Source: Paracentrotus lividus
Lineage: Eukaryota; Echinodermata; Echinoidea; Camarodonta; Echinidae
Assembly: GCA_940671915.1 (NCBI GenBank)
Contig: CALNVZ010000429.1
Location: forward strand, 1 to 64,000
Direction of reading: 5' to 3'
Length of the DNA stretch: 64,000 nucleotides
A program made the position numbers and the translations under genes. Position 1 is the stretch's first letter. Every line of letters begins with the position of its first letter. This document shows positions 24,302-34,779 of the stretch, piece after piece. The notes under the pieces were generated by a model. It did not search any database. It was not told where the DNA came from and saw only the letters and a list, made by a program, of their open reading frames with translations.

Positions 24302-24772
24302 GAACGGAGTTTGGAACAAAGGATGCAGAAAGCTGACACATTTTGAATAGAGAAGGCGCCTAATGTTCAACTTCCGTTTTGTGATCTAAGACAAATCAAA
24401 AAATCACAAATCAAAATCTATAAAAACTTTATTCCCGTTAAGCGCTAAACAGCTTTCATTTAACATAACAAATAAGTATAAAAAATACGTAAACACTAGT
24501 GAAAGCCCCCCCCCCCCCCCCCCCCTCCCCGAAAAAAAACAAAAACAAACAAAAAAACAAAACAAAACAAAACAAAACAAACAAAAACATAAACATAAAT
24601 AAATGAATATTAAAAGCAAATTAAAGGGGGAAAATAATGATAGTCAATTTACTTTTTAATGTAATTTTGGTATTTGAAATAGTCATTCGTCTAAAGAAAT
24701 AATAGACACATAGTTTAAAAGTAAATTTTTAAATATTATTTATTTGTTTACTGTTGCGTTTTATATCCTTAC
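24302..24772. other. Intron of the EGF gene, low complexity
   Basis: Contains a C run at 24507-24530 and an AAAC-rich tract (24538-24600). No coding evidence. Confidence 0.6.
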
Positions 24773-24943
24773 ATGTTTCACAAGTATCAGGCATGTCTGG
24801 AGATTCTGCAACATATCCAACCTCACACTGGCCTAACGATGAAGTACAATAACCTGATATTTTCTCACAGGCCGAGTAATCTAGACAGTTACAAAATCTT
24901 GTGCAACTAGTTCCAAAATACCCTGTAGGACAGATGTTGGGAA
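24773..24943 (-). CDS. EGF-like exon 4 of the Tie-like gene
   Basis: Minus-strand exon of 171 bp, acceptor CTGTTGACAG, donor GTAAGG, phase 1-1. It encodes PNICPTGYFGTSCTRFCNC, then CEKISGYC and GQCEVGYVAE, ending DMPDTCETC. The CPTGYFGTSC start is the usual opening of MEGF/Tie-type EGF repeats. The tail is longer than in the other modules, with extra cysteines. Confidence 0.8.
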
Positions 24944-25124
24944 CTGTCAACAGAAAGATGTACATAAAGAGAAAAAATGGCCAGGCAATTTACATTAACA
25001 ACATTATATACATTATTTTCACCAACAAAACATTTTTAAATGCCTTCTGTGATATTCTTCCCTTAACTTACTTGAGAAGTAGATAATCTTTGAAGGTTTC
25101 GCTGGTGGTAGAACTATTAGCAGT

Positions 25125-25358
25125 TGAAGGTTTCACGGTGCACCAAGTAAGTAAGAAGTCGGCAATCATCCACCATGCCCACACTTGTGAGCATAGGGTT
25201 CTATGGGATGAGAGCAAACTAATCACTCAGGTCCCTCACTGGTACCAGCGACGTGTGAGGGAAGCCTTGGAGATTCAGTCACACAACACTGTTCTCCAAG
25301 ATAGCGGTCTCCAAGTTAGCAATATCTGGTTGACCCTCCTTGACAAACAAACCAATTA
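25125..25358 (+). pseudogene. C-terminal remnant of Penelope-like RT/GIY-YIG protein
   Basis: The plus frame reads HTCEHRVLWDESKLITQVPH, followed by WYQRRVREALEIQ and LQVSNIWLTLL, up to a stop at about 25358. The order H-R-V-L-W-x-E-S, P-H-W-x-x-R-x-V-x-E-A and G-L-x-V-S-x-I-W is the pattern that ends the GIY-YIG-containing protein of Penelope-like elements. The reverse transcriptase and the GIY-YIG catalytic part are absent, so this is a 5'-truncated copy. Confidence 0.7.
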
Positions 25359-25730
25359 ACTTGTCTGGCCACAACAAAAGATACTAAAACTAGCTGTTTC
25401 CAGTTAGAGAGTATCGTTGTGTAGCCAACTGGTTGACACTGGCCACAACAAAAGACACCCAACTAGCGGTTCTACAGTTAGACAGTGTCGTTATGCAGCC
25501 AACCGTGACCCCACACAATGGAGGCTCCATTTCTAACTTGAGCCTCTCCATTGCTGTGCAGTCAACCGTACTTCCTCTACACTCACCATAGTGTGTTGTG
25601 TGCAGTCAACCGTACTTCCTCTGGGCAACCAGCCAATTAGAGGCTTCCACTCTGATTTTCCTGTGCAACTTCCTGCACTTGGATCCATCAAAAGGGTATA
25701 TATAGCCCTCTGATATCAATTTTGACTCAT

Positions 25731-25772
25731 TCTCCTGAAGACGGTGAGAACATGCTCACTGAAACGTCGAGA
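25731..25772 (+). ncRNA. Hammerhead-ribozyme-like motif in the Penelope-like element
   Basis: Order of parts: TCTC (stem I), CTGAAGA (core, fitting CUGANGA), CGGTGAG-AACATG-CTCACTG (stem II with one G-T pair), GAAACGTC (core GAA, a minimal A-C/G-T stem III and a GTC cleavage triplet), then GAGA (stem I partner). Penelope-like elements are known to carry minimal hammerhead motifs with very short stem III. An extra C next to the CTGAAGA core makes activity uncertain. Confidence 0.5.
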
Positions 25773-25947
25773 TTGGGTAGGTCCTTTTCAGGACCACTCA
25801 TAACCTCAAGAAAGAATACTTGGTGCACCGTGAAACCTTCAACTGCTTATTACTTGAGAAGCTTGCAATGTATAGCAAAACCAGTGTAAGTGCGCCCAAA
25901 AGGAAGTGCATAGGTGTGAAGGGTTTTGGTGTAATGTATTTAGTTAA

Positions 25948-26823
25948 CTCATTAAGTGCCGGATGCATGATACGTAGCCTACTATGAAGTACCAGACTCC
26001 TGCTTGCTAGCCAACTATTGACTGCTTAATCCATGCTTTGTGTCCTACCCTCCGCTGCTTCATGCATGATTGCGCATATTCGAAATAACGTTGATTGATT
26101 ACACCGATTCTATTGTTCTGCGCACTGCACACTCACATTAATTTGCTTTATTCCGTGGCGGGTACATCCGGCTTTTATTTAGCCATTTTTTTTTCTTTAC
26201 ACAGTTTACATTAACCCGTTGAATACTGAGAACTTTTTACAAAGTCAAATGAATCGTGGTTGTCAAGCATGGTTGCAACAAATTGTTCTCGTTTAAAGGT
26301 GAAACAAAAACACATTAAAATGTCAGTGTCTAATTATTTGAATTATATAAAGTTTTCATATATTTCATGCAATAATTAGTGAAATAAACAATCAACACGA
26401 GGGATGTTTTCTATTTTGTCAGCCCGCATATATGCGGGCTTAGTACACAACGGGTTAAACTTGTTTTCAGTAATTGGATGTGTTTGTCAACATTATGCTT
26501 CTAGTGAACAAACATACAAAAAAAAAAAAAAATAAATAAATAAATCATGCCCTGGAACAATCACAAGTTTAGATAATTGCCCTCTTATAAAAAAAAAAAA
26601 GAAAAGAAAAGAATTTGGTGTGACTGCATGTAGACACAAATTAGAATGTCACATATTATAAGTTAAACATTGTTGTCGAAAGGTCTTTAAAAAAGTTTTG
26701 AGGATGTATTGTGTGTGATCTTTAAGTACAAGGGGGGGGGGACTTGGCAGTTGGGGATATAGACCTGGCACGAACGAATTACCAATGCGGCAGAGGGATT
26801 GGCGCGGGGTGGCACTTAAAGAG
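25948..26823. mobile_element. 876-bp TTAA-flanked element containing a nested TTAA element
   Basis: CTCATTAAGTGCC at 25948 pairs with GGCACTTAAAGAG ending at 26823 (12 of 13). TTAA occurs at 25944-25947 and 26824-26827. A second TTAA element (26215-26454) is inserted inside. A left-end fragment of the same family is at 22931. Likely piggyBac-type and non-autonomous. Confidence 0.8.
26215..26454. mobile_element. 240-bp TTAA MITE nested in the 25948-26823 element
   Basis: CCCGTTGAATACTGAG at 26215 is mirrored by a right end whose complement reads CCCGTTGTGTACTAAG (13 of 16). TTAA flanks it at 26211-26214 and 26455-26458. A GCCCGCATATATGCGGGC hairpin lies at 26422-26439. Confidence 0.8.
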
Positions 26824-26827
26824 TTAA

Positions 26828-27230
26828 CGAATCTTTGGGGGAAAAGTGCACAGCGCTAATCTCCGGTGTCTTGTCATTGAATGAGTCTCACTGAGATCAT
26901 TTGTATGGTAAGTTCAGTAGAAGTCTGATAAATATCGTGCAGGATAGGAATTGTCATGTCTATTATTCTTGTTAAAAATGAAGAAAATTAGTAGTTTGAC
27001 TAGTTTCTCAATAATTAATATTTATTTCTGACGTCGCGAATATTGTTATTATTATCATAATACTTTACCCTTTCTAAAATATATCTTTTTTTTTTTTTGG
27101 TTCTTTTGTGACATAATTATATATAAATACTTTTTTTTTTCGATGGATATATTGTTACAAGGAATACAATCGATTGTATTTTTTCCTAATGTGATCTAAA
27201 TGCTTTGACTTAGAACTATAAATTAAATAC
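26828..27230. other. Intron of the EGF gene; no feature recognised
   Basis: A/T-rich DNA with T runs near 27090 and 27131. Confidence 0.55.
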
Positions 27231-27362
27231 CTTGGCAACTTTTTCCTGACCATCCATTATCACAATCTCCATCGCATTCGCCCGTAGAGGCATCACATGA
27301 TATTCCGTCAGCACAGTGGCAATCCTGCAGGCAGTCTACACCAAACTTTCCACTCGGGCATC
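27231..27362 (-). CDS. EGF-like exon 3 of the Tie-like gene
   Basis: Minus-strand exon of 132 bp, acceptor TTCACTTACAG, donor GTATTT, phase 1-1. It encodes GCPSGKFGVDCLQDCHCADG, then SCDASTGECDGDC and NGWSGKSCQG. The C-x-x-G-K/F-F/Y-G-x-D-C opening and W-x-G-x-x-C closing match the third EGF module of Tie receptors (inference from remembered family layout). Confidence 0.85.
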
Positions 27363-27477
27363 CTGTAAGTGAAGTGTAGCTGGAATTAACAACTTTGCTT
27401 TTTTTTTTTAGTTCCGAATGGACCACTACATCATATCAGGTAGCAAGAAAAACCAATAGCAAATTGTAGCAAATTAC

Positions 27478-27627
27478 CTTCCTCACAATGCACACCGGTA
27501 TATCCAGCTATACAACTGCATCCATAAGGATCAGGTAGGCAGATCTGACTTCTACTGCACGATTCTAGATCGTTTCCAACACCGCATTGAAGTTCACAAT
27601 CCCAACCAAATTTGCCGTTGCTGCATG
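27478..27627 (-). CDS. EGF-like exon 2 of the Tie-like gene
   Basis: Minus-strand exon of 150 bp, acceptor TTGTCAAATAG, donor GTAATT, phase 1-1. It encodes CSNGKFGWDCELQCGVGN, then ESCSRSQICLPDPYGCSC and IAGYTGVHCEE. The string ICLPDPYGCSC is very close to the second EGF module of vertebrate Tie1/Tie2 and is the strongest evidence for a Tie/TEK relationship. Confidence 0.88.
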
Positions 27628-28059
27628 CTATTTGACAAAAAAAAAAAAATAATAATAATAAAATAAAAATAAACAGATTTATTTATTTGCAAACGAGGTG
27701 GACACACTTCCTTTTGTTACTTGGGGGGGGGGTGATGATTGGATCATCAATACGAATTTCAAAATGTATACAAAAAGTTTTTTTTTTTTTTTTCGAGTCA
27801 CTGAATTTAGGGATACAAATCAACTTTACAGCAAAAATTATATCATTCATAATAATAATCTGAATAGATGACTGTTTTAAACCCCGTCATGTGACGAATA
27901 TCCCCCCCCCCCCCCCTCCCTATTGACCATATCTGCCACTGCTTGAATGAACATGATTCTAATGTTGATCAAGTCAAAGACCACTCATTTGTGATGGGGG
28001 TTTTAAATATTTGCTGCCTGCAACTGTAGATGATGTTTATTTGTTGCGTTTTAGTTTAC
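27628..28059. other. Intron of the EGF gene with G, T and C runs
   Basis: Holds a G run at 27723, a T run at 27779 and a C run at 27902, followed by ATCTGCCACTG, a remnant of a CAGTGGCGGAT-type MITE end. Confidence 0.55.
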
Positions 28060-28194
28060 CTGTGAGACAGTTTCTCCCCATGAAACCAGGGGGACATATA
28101 CAAGTTCCTGACTGAGGATGACAAATCCCTCCATTGTAGCAATTATCACACAGGCGATCACAGGTTGGGACGTTCCATCTGTAACGCGGACACT
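28060..28194 (-). CDS. EGF-like exon 1 of the Tie-like gene
   Basis: Minus-strand exon of 135 bp, acceptor TTTGATTTGTATAG, donor GTAAAC, phase 1-1. It encodes ECPRYRWNVPTCDRLCDNCY, then NGGICHPQSGTCICPPGF and MGRNCLTG. N-G-x-C-H-x-x-x-G-x-C-I-C-P-P-G-F-M-G-R-x-C matches the first EGF module of Tie receptors. With exons 2 and 3 it reproduces the Tie order EGF1-EGF2-EGF3; exons 4 and 5 would be extra modules. The Ig-like N terminus and the kinase were not found, so the product could also be a Tie-like EGF protein without a kinase. Confidence 0.88.
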
Positions 28195-28390
28195 CTATAC
28201 AAATCAAACATGGTTGAACATACTTCATTATACCGAAATTATGTTTAAAGAGAGGGGTGTGGGTGGGCTTGAAATATTACATTGCGATTTTACTGTTGAT
28301 AAACATTATTTAATGTGTTCTACAAATTGGTAAGGCCACGGGGGGAAAAATCACTTTGCTGGCACGTCATGGTAATTTTGACCAGCAACT

Positions 28391-28585
28391 TTAGTTATTT
28401 ATGGCTTGAACATTAAAAAAACAGATAATCTCAGTTATAATCCCATTCGGCATGACATAGACAACGAATATATCATCAGCAATATTCACATCCACGAAGG
28501 CTACACTTAGCAGAGCACCTCCACTAGCAGAGCACATCACATCAAGGGCAACATCACCTGCACCACTTTTGATGTTGTATAATAT
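28391..28585 (-). CDS. Candidate upstream exon of the EGF gene (weak)
   Basis: A 64-codon minus-strand frame just upstream of EGF exon 1 reads SGAGDVALDVMCSASGGALL, then FVDVNIADDIFVVYVMP, and stops at 28391. The V-x-C-x-A-S-G pattern could be the first strand of an Ig-like domain, which would suit a Tie-type ectodomain. No good donor site was found, and a neighbouring frame at 28630-28760 is also open, so this may be decayed or chance. Confidence 0.25.
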   Translation of the reverse strand: MLYNIKSGAGDVALDVMCSASGGALLSVAFVDVNIADDIFVVYVMPNGIITEIICFFNVQAINN

Positions 28586-28911
28586 CTACATATCTTATCA
28601 CTCGGTGAGTATGTCGGTGAGATCACTCTCAAAAGATGCTTCTATGGGCACAGACCTACTGTCTCCACAGCCAAGCTTGACACCCCAGTTGGTAACTTGT
28701 ATCTCTGACATAACTCTCCAGGACATTGAATTTTCAGTTTTGAGTTGCTTAGATGTCACGGATCAAAATTAGCTTGGTTAGTCCCCTACTAACCTCTGGC
28801 AACTCTTGTAGGGGTGAAAATAAGGTCAAATGGGAGCCAATAGGGCGTCATTTTTTTAATGCACGGATAGTATCTAAATACATGGCAAATTATTTGTCTC
28901 TTACTACTGAA

Positions 28912-28962
<51 letters not shown>

Positions 28963-30606
28963 TACAGGATCATATACCTTTGACCTCCCAGTAATAAGTT
29001 ATGATGGGGAAAGTCAAAATGTCAACACAATTTCACAATAAGTTATATGAGGCCTACGCTTGCTAATGTTGTTTAAAGTGATACATTTTCATGTGCCTAT
29101 TTATATTTCTTATGATGAAGAAAATTAATTGAGACTATTTCTACGTAAGAAAATCATATTCAGTAGGGGAGACCGGGTATGGAAGTTACACGGGTCAGTT
29201 GTTACAGTTCTCAGTGTGCTAAGTTGGAACAAGAGAGTTCGTGCTAACTGGCATCTATATACAGCCTACACATAGCTGTGATGAACTGCCGGTCGTGAGG
29301 TTTCTCCGTTGTTTTATTAAAAAGTAAATCAACAAAAACCATTTTTTACAGTTCCAAGTGAATTTTTGACAAAAAATAAAATTTGTAATAGTTCTTACAA
29401 CTGAAGGCACATGATGATAGTCTGGTATTGTGAATATAGTACATGTATGCCACTAATATACCCCTGAGCCATGCCCTGCATTTCTGCCTAATGGCTTTGC
29501 TACAGTTGATTTTATGTGTAAAATCACCCATGGGGTAGTCGATGTAACAACCTACCCCAATTACATTACACATGTAAAGTAATTTTGTTTTAATTTTCAG
29601 GTGCTAATGTTTTGATATTTCTAGTATTACTTTCGTCTATTCTAGAGCTCTACTTGATCTACTGTTAACGATACCAAGAAACTGGACAGTTGAAACAAAA
29701 GTTTGGTATAAGAGATTTACACATTGTAACAAATTATCCCGTATGTTTACATAGTAACAATTCACCCCGTATGGTGTAACAACCTACCCCGTATACGGGG
29801 TAGGTTGTTACAAAAAAGTGTATTCATTAATTACGCTGTAGTTAATTAGTGTTTGCATGTTTTCAAGTTTTATGTGCCTCAGGTTTTAGCCAACATAAGA
29901 GGCTAACTACAGACCCAAAATGGAGTGTGTGAGTACTTTCATTAGAATTATCTGGCCCAAAATGTGAATTTTGTAACGTCCATACCCGGTCTCCCCTACA
30001 TTTATAAGGTAACACTATGGTCATGTTTGGTCAAAAGGTTCATTTGGGATGGAAATATGGTAAAAGAGTTTAAAACAGCTCCATTTTGGGGTGGTATTGT
30101 CAAATTTTGTTTCAATAGATGATTAAAACTTACAGATTTTTATTTCTAATCCACAACCACATTCAATAAATGGACGGGGTCATGACATGATCAAAGGGTC
30201 AAGCGATCATTTAGGATCAAATGTTACATTCTGCTGCAATATGCACAACTGAACCTCTTTAGCCATGACCTTCAAATACCATCATAAAAAGACAATGTAA
30301 TTTGATCTTATAGAAAGAAGGTGAAAGGTCAAGAGTCACATGGTCAACTTTTGAAATTCCAGGTATTTACATAGTTCTTGCATTATTTGATCTAATACAT
30401 TTCTTGGAGTGTACAAGAGTTTACATACCTTACCTCCTAGTAAGAAATTACGATGGGAAAATTTCAAAAGGTCAACAAATTTGACATGAAGGCATAATAA
30501 GCTTAGACAAGCTAAAATTGCTTTTTTTTTCTATTTATATTTATTGTGATCAATAAAATTAATTGAGAATAGATATTCCTACATAAGAATATCATATTCA
30601 GTAGAT
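28963..30606. repeat. Pair of direct repeats of about 200 bp (28963-29164 and 30415-30606)
   Basis: Shared words in order: CATATACCTTTGACCTCC or CATACCTTACCTCC, AGTTATGATGGG or AATTACGATGGG, GGTCAAC or GTCAAC, AAAATTAATTGAGA, and AATCATATTCAGTAG or TATCATATTCAGTAG. The 29166-29996 element is inserted exactly at the TA of the first copy's last word, and the second copy preserves the empty site. Confidence 0.75.
29166..29996. mobile_element. 831-bp TA-flanked element, GGGGAGACCGGGTATGG ends
   Basis: GGGGAGACCGGGTATGG at 29166 is mirrored by CCATACCCGGTCTCCCC ending at 29996, with TA on both sides. Variants of its end words (GTAACAACCTACCCCGTA) recur inside, including a perfect 36-bp palindrome at 29776-29811. 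Related to the elements at 37882, 40596 and 44778. Confidence 0.85.
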
Positions 30607-31839
30607 ATACAGTGTGTTCCTAGAAAAAAAAGGTAACCAAAGTTTAAAGGGATTCATTTTAACCGGTGACGACGAAATTGTTTGGCCTGATGTCATTACC
30701 CCGAGACGAGATATAAAAAAGAGACAACCCTGTCCGTGCGTGCGGGCTGTGGTAAAATCGCTCATGCGTAGCCTGGTCGCACGCTGATAATGAACCTTAA
30801 AATTGAAGCTTGATTTTTTTCTTGTTAAATATGTATATTTTTTTCTATAATGTTTTGGGTGTTATTAGTTCTCAATTACCCTTTATCACTACATGATTGA
30901 ATATTCTACATCGAGTCAAACTCGTATTGCAACATAGAACAGATAATAATATTGTGAACAAGAAAAGCATTCCACCGGTATGTAAACTGAGTAGGCCTAT
31001 CTGGTCTTGGCCTGAAAGAAAATGTTTCACAACTTAATGAGTATGGAACAAGGTGAACAAAGGGGTGCTTTTTTGTGTGTGTTTTCCCTTTGTAAAGATC
31101 TTTTATTGAATATATTGAATTTTCTTCTACCATGGCCTAAGATGAACCTATGTGTTTTAGTTACAAAGGAAACAAAAATGAATTCAAGTCCTTTGATTGC
31201 CGACTTGAGTCTTGAACACACTCTCTCTCTTTACTATTTTCTTTTCATTTCTAACAAACTTCAAACTAAGCCGTATATCCTCCTCTTTGTAGGTACTAAT
31301 TGGGGGTTAGATATTGTTAGTAATTTACAGTGTCCCAAAAAATTATTTGAAGAGCTTGTTTCCAAAAGGGACTAAATCCACTTTTGATGAAAATTGAATT
31401 TTGATATCATGACATTGTTCAGGTACGTACTCATCTGTGAGCAAAATAACTTACCTAAATGTTTATTGCAACTTCCAGAAATTGCAACTGTTAATTTCAA
31501 TTTTCCATAGACGTCTGTACGAAATCCGGCAAAGAAAAGCCATTTACTCTGAAGTTACAAAAGTGGATTTAGTCCCTTTTGGAAACAAACTCTTCATTTG
31601 TACACTTTGACAAAATGGAATTAAATAAATCGATGTTGGTTTGAAATTTTAATTACTATTTTGTATTAATGGTAGGTACTATCACCTAAACACTTAATCT
31701 CAAATATTCCGTCAGTCTCGGAAGTTCTAGGCTGCCATTTGCAATTTTCATGGACCAAAACCTATTTGTGTGTATAAATAGGTTTTGGGCCATGAAAATT
31801 GCAAATGGCAGCCTAGAACATGGGTTTTAAAGGAGTGTT

Positions 31840-32506
31840 TAAAATGTGTCTTCTTTGGCTTCCAGGACAGTCATCAACCTTCTTGGCATACTGTCGACCA
31901 ATTTAGCACTCATTTCACGGCCAATACCATTCCAAGTTTGCTGGAGCGTGTCCGGGAGCTGCTAGGTGTTTGATGGTCAGTCTAGAGGGCGCCGTCGCTT
32001 CAGATCACCTCTCATGTTGTATATGGGAATTAAATATGGGTTGTGAGGTGCCCTTTCTTGCAGCTTAACATGTTTCTGTTGCAATATTGCTTTAATATGG
32101 TTTGCTGTGTACTTGGGGTCATTGTTATGTTGGACCGTAAATTGACGACCATTCAAACTTGAAGCAGATGGGAGCATCTGAGCAAATCTGAGGGGCAAGG
32201 ATATCCTCATGGCTTCAGCATTCATGATGCCATGTTATGAAATTTATCTCTCCAACTCTACTGGCTGCCATACAACCCCAAATCATGAAACATCCTCCAC
32301 TGTGCCTCACTGTTGGCTCCAAGCATGAGCTTCCTACAAGACACACATGTTCCCGTGCATCATATCCAATCACTTTTGCACTAATTAGGTCTTGGAACAG
32401 TTACTAGAACTCCGCAGGCTTGTTCACATGTTGTTTTGCAAAAGCATGACGCTTCTTTGTTACTGTCTCTTACACTTTGGCGTCTTTCTTGCCAATTATT
32501 CCACTT
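31840..32506 (-). pseudogene. Decayed Tc1-type transposase, minus strand
   Basis: On the minus strand the order is: a segment with KKRHAFAKQHV, GGCFMIWGCMA, then GRQFTVQHNNDPKYTANHIK, and PYLIPIYNMRGDLKRR. These correspond to Tc1 transposase catalytic-core landmarks: the WGCF region, the QxDNDPKHT aspartate motif (here HNNDPKYT, with the first Asp changed to Asn) and the SPDLNPIENLW glutamate motif (here PYLIPIYNMRG, Glu lost). Stops and frameshifts are present. Catalytically dead. Confidence 0.75.
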
Positions 32507-34551
32507 CACTAAAAAACCTAACCTCGTCCGTCAATGGACAGACTAGCTTTAGAGCTAGTCGGTCAAGACGGACTAGTTTTAAAAGCTAGTCTGTCATGTT
32601 AGTCCGTCGAGACGGACTAGCATACAACTGAATCTACATCTCTCAACTTGACGGACGAGCTTCAAAGCTCGTCCGTCAAGCTTGATGCTAGTCCGTCGAC
32701 GCGACCGACTAGGACAATAAAAGTAGCTGGGTAGACCCAGTTTACACATTAAAATGACTGACTAGCTTTTGATACAAATAGTTGCAATGTCGCTTCAATG
32801 TACCTTCTCTATTTATTATGTTTCCGAGCATAATCAAGTTGATACATTCTGAAACAAAGGTTGTTTTGGTTTGACAATCTGAAGCTTACGAGACATAACA
32901 TCTATCATGACAAGTATGCAATTCATGAGTACCGGTAGATTCCAAATATTGTTCTCCATTCTTATAGGCTAATTGAATACCTTGTTACTATAGAACTGAA
33001 GAACCCGGTATTTTCTTACAGATTGCTGGTGAATGCCCGGCTTAGCAACAACAGTGAATAGAAGTTGGATACAATCAACATTCTCAAACAAAGGTTGTTT
33101 TGGCTTGACAATCTAAAAGCAATACGATAGCCGAAATAACATCAATCGTGACAAGAATGCTATTCACGAGTAGGTTAAATATTGTTTCATTCATTCATTA
33201 CAGGCTAATTGAATAATTCGTTACTATAGAACCCATGAACCGTCTTTTCTTATAGATTGCTGGTGAATGCCCGGCTTAGCAACAGCAGTGAATAGAAGGT
33301 GGTACAATTGATTGAATAACATGCGAATTGCGAAAAGGACATCACTATTAGTTGCATTATCTATATGTGAATTCCATTTAATGAGCAAGATGCACAGACG
33401 CACACTTGATATACCCCGTGAAGCTTAAGATTTTGATTATAATGGCGATCTCCTTCCTTTTACATGACTATGTGAATACTCTTTTTTATTTCCTTATGTT
33501 CCAGTTCACAGATAGCGTTATTTTTTCACATAGATTAATGCTATAATCACCAACGCGAAAAATTAGGTCTTGCCAAATCAATTTATAAATTGTGTGTATT
33601 TACAACGATAGTAACAATCACATTAAATTATGAAAATTGTAATTTAAATCTAATAATAAATATAGGAGCCACTTTTCTTTTAGATTACTTGTATCTGAAA
33701 GAAAAGGATATTGGATTAGAGGCACGACTTTGGGATTCTGAAGTGGCTCTCAAGGACAAATATATACGCCGGAAATGCAAAAGCAGGTAGGCCTACAACA
33801 AAAAGTCATGATGATGCAAGCCATGGCGGCGACCCTTGGGCCCCGCGCCCCCATTATTTGATAATTGCCATAATGTTAACTAATTGTGCCTCCTGTATTA
33901 ATTCCTGTCTTCTGATTTATATCATCATAATAAACAAAAAAAAAAAATGTTTTTTTTTTGCTCAAATTCTTGTGACAAAATGCATGTCTTTAATGGAATC
34001 TTTATAATGTCTTCTAATATTTCAGATTTGACGTCTCTGACAAGCTTGGGAAGCCATATTAACCTCGTCCGTCATGCTAGTCTGTCAAGACAGCAGCAAG
34101 AACATCGCGTCAGAAAAACGCAACGGAGTAGCTTTTACACCATTACCGACTAGCTGTGAAGCTAGTCCTGCTCAAAAGCTCGTCAGTCTGGGCATCACTA
34201 CGACTAGCTTTTATGCTAGTCCGTCAAACTAGTCGGTCACGGCGGACGAGCTTTAAAATTAGTCTGTCTTGACCGACTAGCTTTAAAGCTAGTCTGTCAT
34301 GACCGACTAGCTTTAAAGCTAGTCTGTCATGACCGACTAGCTTTCTGGAAAGCTAGTCCGTCGTGACCGACGAGCATTAAAACTAGTCCGTCTTGACGGA
34401 CTAACTTGACGGACTAGCTTCCAAGCTAGTCCGTAGAGACGGACGAGTTTTAAAGCTAGTCCGTAATAACCGGGTTATGTTGAAAGAAAGCGAGTCCGTC
34501 GTGACCGACGAGCTTTAAAGCTAGTCAGTCTACCCGTTTAGGTTTTCAGTG
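32507..34551 (-). mobile_element. CACTG-ended DNA transposon, copy B (inverted relative to copy A)
   Basis: CACTAAAAAACCTAACC at 32507 and GGTTTTCAGTG ending at 34551 form the ends, with TT on both sides (32505-32506 and 34552-34553), again a 2-bp duplication. The GACTAG-type palindromes crowd 32530-32715 and 34065-34530. The interior aligns in reverse with copy A. The TTAA MITE of copy A is absent. It sits between the two Tc1 transposase fragments. Confidence 0.8.
33684..33790 (+). CDS. Terminal exon of a transposon-borne ORF, copy B
   Basis: After a CTTTTCTTTTAG acceptor the frame reads YLYLKEKDIGLEARLWDSEV, ends KCKSR, and stops at TAG (33788-33790). It has the same length and frame as copy A (1318-1424) with a few substitutions, and an AATAAA follows near 33929. 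Preservation in two diverged copies suggests it was functional when they spread. Confidence 0.4.
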
Positions 34552-34779
34552 TTATAGTCATGTAGCCATTTAGCCTGTTGCAGACACTCTTGAGAGCGCC
34601 CAGTCATTATTTAGCCTCTGTGGCCTTGGATGCAATTTTCTTTGGTCGCACAATGCAATATTTAATTGCTTACTGTCTGTTTATCAATATCATCATGAAA
34701 ACTGATGTCCATGAGACTATTTTTGCCTCTTAGAGGCTCCCACTTGCGTAAAGGCTGATTGGTCTTGAAGTTGTGTTCT

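Larger units (their letters stand above)
25080..25849 (+). mobile_element. 3' fragment of a Penelope-like retroelement with inverted ends
   Basis: A 12-bp direct repeat TTACTTGAGAAG flanks the insertion (25068-25079 and 25850-25861). Near the left side GCAGTTGAAGGTTTCACGGT reads into GCACCAAG; its exact complement (CTTGGTGCACCGTGAAACC) closes the right end, so the fragment carries inverted terminal repeats of about 28 bp. The coding remnant resembles the C terminus after the GIY-YIG domain of Penelope-like elements. A hammerhead-like motif lies at 25731-25772. Insertion of truncated copies with LTR-like repeats in either orientation is known for this class. It sits in the intron between EGF exons 3 and 4. 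Confidence 0.75.
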
